Positions 6,201-9,573 of a stretch of 9,573 bases of DNA are shown in pieces. Each line of letters starts with the position of its first letter. The stretch's first letter is position 1. Under the pieces are notes generated by a model. It was not told where the DNA came from and searched no databases. It was given only the letters and a program-made list of their open reading frames with translations. The stretch comes from RGIG8709 sp045537065 (GTDB taxonomy: Bacteria; Bacillota; Clostridia; Monoglobales; Monoglobaceae). The stretch is taken from positions 1-9,573 of the forward strand of contig JAZSOT010000081.1 of NCBI GenBank assembly GCA_045537065.1. Reading direction: 5' to 3'. Both the position numbers and the translations under genes were made by a program.

Positions 6201-9200
6201 TTAGCTTGCTTTATCCAATATATCAAAAAGACTTAATTGGCTATCAACATAGCTATAATCATTCTGCATATTAACTTGTTTACTCTCCTTGATGCCTTTG
6301 GCTTGTTTTGCAAGCAACATAGCCTGTTTGATTTTATCTGAAATAGATACAACTTTAGGTGTTTCAACAGGTTTAACTGCTTCAACCGTTTTAGGTGCAT
6401 CATCATCCATAATTACATAATCAGACAAGTCATCATCTGCTTCAGTGCCATCCTTTAAGATAGCCATTTTTTTATACATAGCCGCAACATCTTCAACTTC
6501 ATCACGGATACCTTTTGTGAGTTCTTTTGCAAGTTCTGATGTCATATCTGCACAATCACTCATTGCTGCCAATCCTTCGTCCGAGAAATTACCCTCCACA
6601 AGTGTTGCTACCGCAAGTTTAGTTGCCATAAGCCGTATAGCTCTTGCTTGCATAACACCTTTGTAGTAAAGGATATATACCTCAATTCTCGGCGCTGTTT
6701 GGTTAATACGCCAAGAACGCCTTGAACTCTGACGAAAAGTGAACAGGTTATACCCAATATTGTAAAAAATAAGAGTGGTAAAAGCATTCAAGTCGAGTCC
6801 TGTTTCCACCAATGACGGATTTGTTATCAGAACATCCAGACCTTCTTGTAGCTTTTTCTCCACCCATTCTTCACGCTTTTCAGGTTTTACACGCTGTTCA
6901 AGTACAGCAACCCGATATCCTTTTTCCTCCAAAACCTTTTTGAGTCTTACCTGTGTATCAATTTTAACCCAGCTTGTGTAAATAAGAACACGCCCGCCGT
7001 CCTTAACCTTTTTCTCTACAATATCCAGTGTAGCAATATCTTTTTCGTGAAGTTCGTCAGGATTTGATAAATCTTCAGGCTCCACGACTTTCATATCACT
7101 TCCGGGATAATGTATAGGTTCGTTTGCGTAGGGCTGGTCTGGATATGTGGTGAGAAGGCTCAAAAACTTTGATAACAGTTTCTTTGCAGTTGAATCTCTC
7201 CACTTTAATACACCTCTATAAGAATCCTCAATTTTGTCATACGCCTTTTTAATATCCGGTCTTAAATCAAGCTGAATTGGAATTTCCTCATATTCTGGCA
7301 GATGTTTTCCCATATCGTTGAGTGATAAGAAAACAGCACAGTCAATAAGAAATCTTGAATAAACGAGGGGCGATACCCCTGGTCTTTGACGAACACTAAG
7401 CAGTTTTTTACTGCTTTTTGAGTTTGCATTATATTCAGCTTCTTCCAATTCATAAGTTGCCTCAGTAACGCCATATTCATTGTTAAATGCAGTTGGATTG
7501 TAGTAACTCTTATTATCCACCTGCATCAAATACGGAACGATTCGATACAAAAGATAGAACATACCGCTTGAATATCCGTTTATAAGGGTTGCAGTCATTC
7601 CAATCACTTTGTCACTGCATCCAACCAAAGTTTCCATAGCATCACCTTGTCCGCTGTCTCCCTTAAACTGATGAAGCTCATCTAAGATAACACCGTCGAT
7701 TTTTTTAATATGCTCGGATATGTAACTGCTCATTGAATATCTGATGTAAGCTCCCTTTGCAATAAAGGCAATATCGGGATTATCAATGACATTCTGAATT
7801 TTAGCAAGTACAGTTTTATCTTTGGTTTTCTTAAAGTGTGCTGCCGCAAAATCACGGTATATAAAACCATAACCGCCAATCTTAACCCATTTATTACTTG
7901 ACAATCTCTTGTCATTAGGATTAAGTACAGTCCATAAAGGTTTACCGCATTCTCGGCATTTGTGATTTTGGTTGTTTTCCTTTTTGAAGAAAAACTGATC
8001 AGCATTTACCCAATCGTTAGTACCATCATCTTTTAACTGCATCATAATCTTTTTACCGCACCAAGGGCAAACATACGCTCTCTTTGATTTAGAACGAATT
8101 ACCGCAGGTCTTCGCATATATCCGTCTCTGGCTCGTTCCTTTGAAAGAACAATATACTCGGTTTTGTTACCTTGTTTATATTCTTCATAAGCACTGTCGA
8201 TGTCTGCAAGATTATAAACAACTCTTGCTTTTGTGTTCGGCAGAGTTTCCTCAATTTCACGAACCCACTTTTTAGTCACATGGGAAGGGCATAAAACAAC
8301 ATTAAATGCTTTTTTGCCATCCTGATGCGCTGCAAGTGCAACAGAACCTATTTTTGTTTTACCACTACCGCATTCTGCAACTATAAGTCCGACTTTTGAT
8401 TTATCAAGTCTTCGTTTTATTGCTTCTGCGACTGCGAGCTGAGCCGGATACAAACTATATCCCACATTCTTTTTTAAGTTTCCGTTTATCCTCTTAATCC
8501 TGTCACAAATATCTTCTTTGGCAGGATCGAAAAGAGGATTAAAGGACTCTCTAATTCTATTCGCTATAGTAATGCCGTATTTATTGAGATACTGCGAAAC
8601 CGTTTCTATTTTTTCAAAGCCGGTTTTGCTTACAGCATTAGGAATAGATATGCGGCCCGTTCTAAGACCTTTGTTTACAATGTCCTCCATTTCTTTTTCA
8701 TCGTTTCGCATTTCAAGCATATAAGCATCAAATCTGACACTTGCTGAAAGAACCTCAAGCTGAACAAGTATTCCTCTTTTGAAACACTCTTCTAAAATGT
8801 AATCCTTAAATTCAGGAATAAGAGGAATAGAAGTTTTCTTGTCGAGTTCGGTATATAATGAATCCGTATTACCTTCTTCGCAATAGATATACATTTTACG
8901 CTTTTCTTCCGGCTTTTCAACTTCTACTTGCTCATCATTCGGCAAGTCATAAGTGTCATCATCAAGTGCCTGAATTACTGCCTCAGCATAATTTCCATCG
9001 TGACTGATGCAGCGTTTGTACTTCTTGTTTTTTGCATACAAAACGATATTTGCCTTCTCCACAATAGCCTCAACACTTACACCATCGTATAAGGTGTCGG
9101 TCATTGCTCTTACTTGTTCGGGGTATCCTCCGAAACGCATTGCCACCAAATTCCGCTCCCTTGCATTAACCTTGTGATATACATAGGTATCCGCATAACA

Positions 9201-9257
9201 GGTAAAGCGGATTTTTTCTTTGGTATCGGAATAGGACACTTCGGATAATTCAGTCAT
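6201..9257 (-). CDS. SNF2-like superfamily 2 helicase/ATPase with zinc ribbon and clamp-binding tail
   Basis: A large SF2 DNA translocase. Positions refer to the form starting at GTG 9275; subtract 6 for the ATG form given here. Walker A AECGSGKT (300-307), motif II DELH (532-535), motif III TAT (561-563), motif V NPSLVETGLDL (about 819-829) and motif VI QSSRRSWRINQ (849-859) are all present, and the last resembles the SNF2/RapA type. Four cysteines in CPWC (403-406) and CREC (440-443) form a zinc ribbon inserted between motifs I and II. The C-terminus ends in QLSLFDIL, with a perfect clamp-binding pentapeptide. The N-terminal 270 residues are unrecognised. ATG 9257 overlaps the stop of a leader ORF as ATGACTGA; GTG 9275 (1024 aa) is an alternative with no good ribosome site. 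It is the first large gene of the operon and is followed 17 nt later by dnaN. Confidence 0.92.
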   Translation of the reverse strand: MTELSEVSYSDTKEKIRFTCYADTYVYHKVNARERNLVAMRFGGYPEQVRAMTDTLYDGVSVEAIVEKANIVLYAKNKKYKRCISHDGNYAEAVIQALDDDTYDLPNDEQVEVEKPEEKRKMYIYCEEGNTDSLYTELDKKTSIPLIPEFKDYILEECFKRGILVQLEVLSASVRFDAYMLEMRNDEKEMEDIVNKGLRTGRISIPNAVSKTGFEKIETVSQYLNKYGITIANRIRESFNPLFDPAKEDICDRIKRINGNLKKNVGYSLYPAQLAVAEAIKRRLDKSKVGLIVAECGSGKTKIGSVALAAHQDGKKAFNVVLCPSHVTKKWVREIEETLPNTKARVVYNLADIDSAYEEYKQGNKTEYIVLSKERARDGYMRRPAVIRSKSKRAYVCPWCGKKIMMQLKDDGTNDWVNADQFFFKKENNQNHKCRECGKPLWTVLNPNDKRLSSNKWVKIGGYGFIYRDFAAAHFKKTKDKTVLAKIQNVIDNPDIAFIAKGAYIRYSMSSYISEHIKKIDGVILDELHQFKGDSGQGDAMETLVGCSDKVIGMTATLINGYSSGMFYLLYRIVPYLMQVDNKSYYNPTAFNNEYGVTEATYELEEAEYNANSKSSKKLLSVRQRPGVSPLVYSRFLIDCAVFLSLNDMGKHLPEYEEIPIQLDLRPDIKKAYDKIEDSYRGVLKWRDSTAKKLLSKFLSLLTTYPDQPYANEPIHYPGSDMKVVEPEDLSNPDELHEKDIATLDIVEKKVKDGGRVLIYTSWVKIDTQVRLKKVLEEKGYRVAVLEQRVKPEKREEWVEKKLQEGLDVLITNPSLVETGLDLNAFTTLIFYNIGYNLFTFRQSSRRSWRINQTAPRIEVYILYYKGVMQARAIRLMATKLAVATLVEGNFSDEGLAAMSDCADMTSELAKELTKGIRDEVEDVAAMYKKMAILKDGTEADDDLSDYVIMDDDAPKTVEAVKPVETPKVVSISDKIKQAMLLAKQAKGIKESKQVNMQNDYSYVDSQLSLFDILDKAS
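6225..6239 (-). other. Codons for QLSLF, beta-clamp-binding motif of the helicase
   Basis: The codons CAA TTA AGT CTT TTT encode QLSLF, seven residues before the end of the helicase. The bacterial clamp-binding consensus is QL[S/D]LF, so all five positions match. It lies in a flexible, lysine-rich tail, where such motifs usually sit, and the next gene in the operon is the clamp. This supports a physical helicase-clamp complex. Confidence 0.8.
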
Positions 9258-9300
9258 CGCCCTGATTGTAACCACCCCGTTTCAAAACATCTTTTCTCAA
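9250..9300 (-). CDS. Possible 16-residue leader peptide overlapping the helicase start
   Basis: A short reading frame starts at TTG (9300) with an excellent GAGGAGG (9314-9308) 7 nt upstream and encodes MRKDVLKRGGYNQGDD. It ends at TGA 9252-9250, inside the helicase gene, overlapping its ATG at 9257 (ATGACTGA). The helicase's own starts have no comparable ribosome site, so this ORF may deliver ribosomes to it by termination-reinitiation. It is a different frame from the helicase, and a frameshift joining the two is an alternative. It resembles no family I know, and its length gives no function. The strong ribosome site is the main evidence. Confidence 0.45.
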   Translation of the reverse strand: MRKDVLKRGGYNQGDD

Positions 9301-9324
9301 TATTTTACCTCCTCAAAAATTTTT

Positions 9325-9350
9325 TTGAATTGATTAAGCCCTCAATTCAA
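9325..9350. repeat. 9-bp inverted repeat in the leader
   Basis: TTGAATTGA (9325-9333) and TCAATTCAA (9342-9350) are perfect inverted repeats with an 8-nt loop, TTAAGCCC. They lie 11 bp upstream of the GAGGAGG ribosome site in the transcript. As RNA they form a hairpin before the leader ORF; as DNA they could be an operator. No U-run follows on the minus strand, so it is not a terminator there. Confidence 0.55.
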
Positions 9351-9405
9351 CCATCTCCTTTCTGCAGGGAATAAAAAAACACACGCAAAAAGCCCCTAAA
9401 GACTT

Positions 9406-9419
9406 ATTACATGTGTAAT
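9406..9419. promoter_or_regulatory. 14-bp palindrome, candidate operator
   Basis: ATTACATGTGTAAT is a perfect inverted repeat with 6-bp arms (ATTACA and TGTAAT) and a 2-bp centre. It lies in the leader between the attenuator hairpin and the helicase. It has the size of a dimeric repressor site, but no regulator gene is recognised in the window. Its position inside the predicted transcribed leader is unusual for a simple operator. Confidence 0.4.
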
Positions 9420-9452
9420 TACTCCCAATAGTTTATAATCTCCGTAAAAATG

Positions 9453-9509
9453 AAAAAAGCAGGTCAAAGACGCACCTATCCCATAGGATAGAACTTCCTT
9501 AACCTGCTT
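9453..9509 (-). terminator. Attenuator-like terminator hairpin in the operon leader
   Basis: On the minus strand, AAGCAGGUUAAGGA (9509-9496) pairs with UCUUUGACCUGCUU (9470-9457) in a 14-bp stem with two G-U wobbles. The loop contains its own 6-bp hairpin, CUAUCC-UAUG-GGAUAG. The stem ends in a U-run (UUUU, then CAUUUUU), so it has the form of a rho-independent terminator. It lies about 90 nt downstream of the predicted start of the operon promoter and upstream of all coding sequence, so it is placed as an attenuator. The tandem repeats upstream carry extra AAGCAG copies that could compete for the 3' arm. Confidence 0.6.
9476..9491. repeat. Inverted repeat CTATCC-CATA-GGATAG across the repeat boundary
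   Basis: Perfect 6-bp arms with a 4-nt loop, spanning the left border of the right-hand 97-bp repeat. In the left copy the first base of the arm is missing, since the window starts there. It lies inside the loop of the leader terminator. Confidence 0.6.
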
Positions 9510-9573
9510 AACTGCTTACCTGTTTAACTGCTTACCATTTTTACACTGTCATTATATCAATTATTTTTTGCCT
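9477..9573. repeat. 97-bp terminal direct repeat, right copy
   Basis: Exact copy of bases 1-97, ending at the last base of the window. Here the sequence to its left (9301-9476) is the leader of the helicase gene, so this copy shows what continues leftward from base 1 if the molecule is a circle. The copy holds the -10 box of the operon promoter (9551-9556), but the window ends one base before the -35 box. That box is present only in the left copy's continuation (98-103). Confidence 0.97.
9505..9536. repeat. Two 16-bp iteron-like tandem repeats, right copy
   Basis: Same array as at 29-60, inside the right copy of the 97-bp terminal repeat. If the molecule is circular, this and the left array are one and the same site. 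Confidence 0.7.

Noticed and set aside
7262..8005. Minus-strand frames at 7262-7480 and 7730-8005 inside the helicase
   Set aside because: They are out of frame with continuous, motif-bearing helicase sequence, and I see no sign of a frameshift in the helicase.
9434..9439. TATAAT on the plus strand as an antisense-RNA promoter
   Set aside because: No acceptable -35 box lies 16-19 bp upstream and there is no extended -10. It is worth remembering only if an antisense transcript is found.
9432..9467. TTGACC (minus strand, 9467-9462) as a second promoter
   Set aside because: The nearest -10-like boxes are 21 to 24 bp away, too far. The TTGACC is also part of the attenuator stem.
1..9573. CRISPR array, tRNA, rRNA or insertion sequence
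   Set aside because: Apart from the terminal repeat and the two 16-mers I see no spaced repeats, no tRNA-like cloverleaf and no transposase.

Overview
The window reads as one AT-rich, single-strand operon from a Firmicutes-type host, most likely a Clostridia member. The reasons are strong AGGAGG-type Shine-Dalgarno sites before almost every gene, ATG/GTG/TTG starts, an SSB ending in DEDLPF, and a DnaN, SSB and helicase of bacterial type. All supported genes lie on the minus strand, so transcription runs from the right end (about 9300) to the left end (about 195).

The first 97 bases are repeated exactly as the last 97 bases (1-97 = 9477-9573). The simplest reading is a circular molecule of 9476 bp, opened arbitrarily and carrying an assembly overlap. 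Joining the ends gives a coherent layout: the operon ends at a strong terminator (141-174), a very good extended -10 promoter follows at once (75-103), and a leader of about 270 nt leads back into the first gene. An operon repeated inside a larger element cannot be excluded.

Layout in transcription order. The leader (103 to 1, joined to 9476 to 9301) holds 16-bp tandem repeats, a terminator-like attenuator hairpin, a 14-bp palindrome, a 9-bp inverted repeat and a 16-codon leader ORF. A large SNF2-like DEAH-type helicase with a zinc-ribbon insert follows (6201-9257). Next come a DnaN sliding clamp (4993-6183), a DUF3268-type zinc-finger protein (4620-4985), a RavA/MoxR AAA+ ATPase (3216-4601), SSB (2768-3196) and a ViaA-like von Willebrand factor A protein (1140-2705). 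Four small unknown genes close the operon (827-1135, 636-830, 419-616, 195-404); one of them is a small membrane protein.

How the genes may work together: the helicase ends in QLSLF, a perfect match to the bacterial clamp-binding consensus, and the next gene is the clamp. This suggests that the element brings its own clamp and a clamp-tethered translocase, with its own SSB. A RavA-ViaA-like ATPase/MIDAS pair sits in the same transcript, with ssb between its two genes. I see no polymerase, recognisable replication initiator, relaxase, integrase or virion gene. If the circle is a true replicon, its initiation must rest on an unrecognised protein or on the host.
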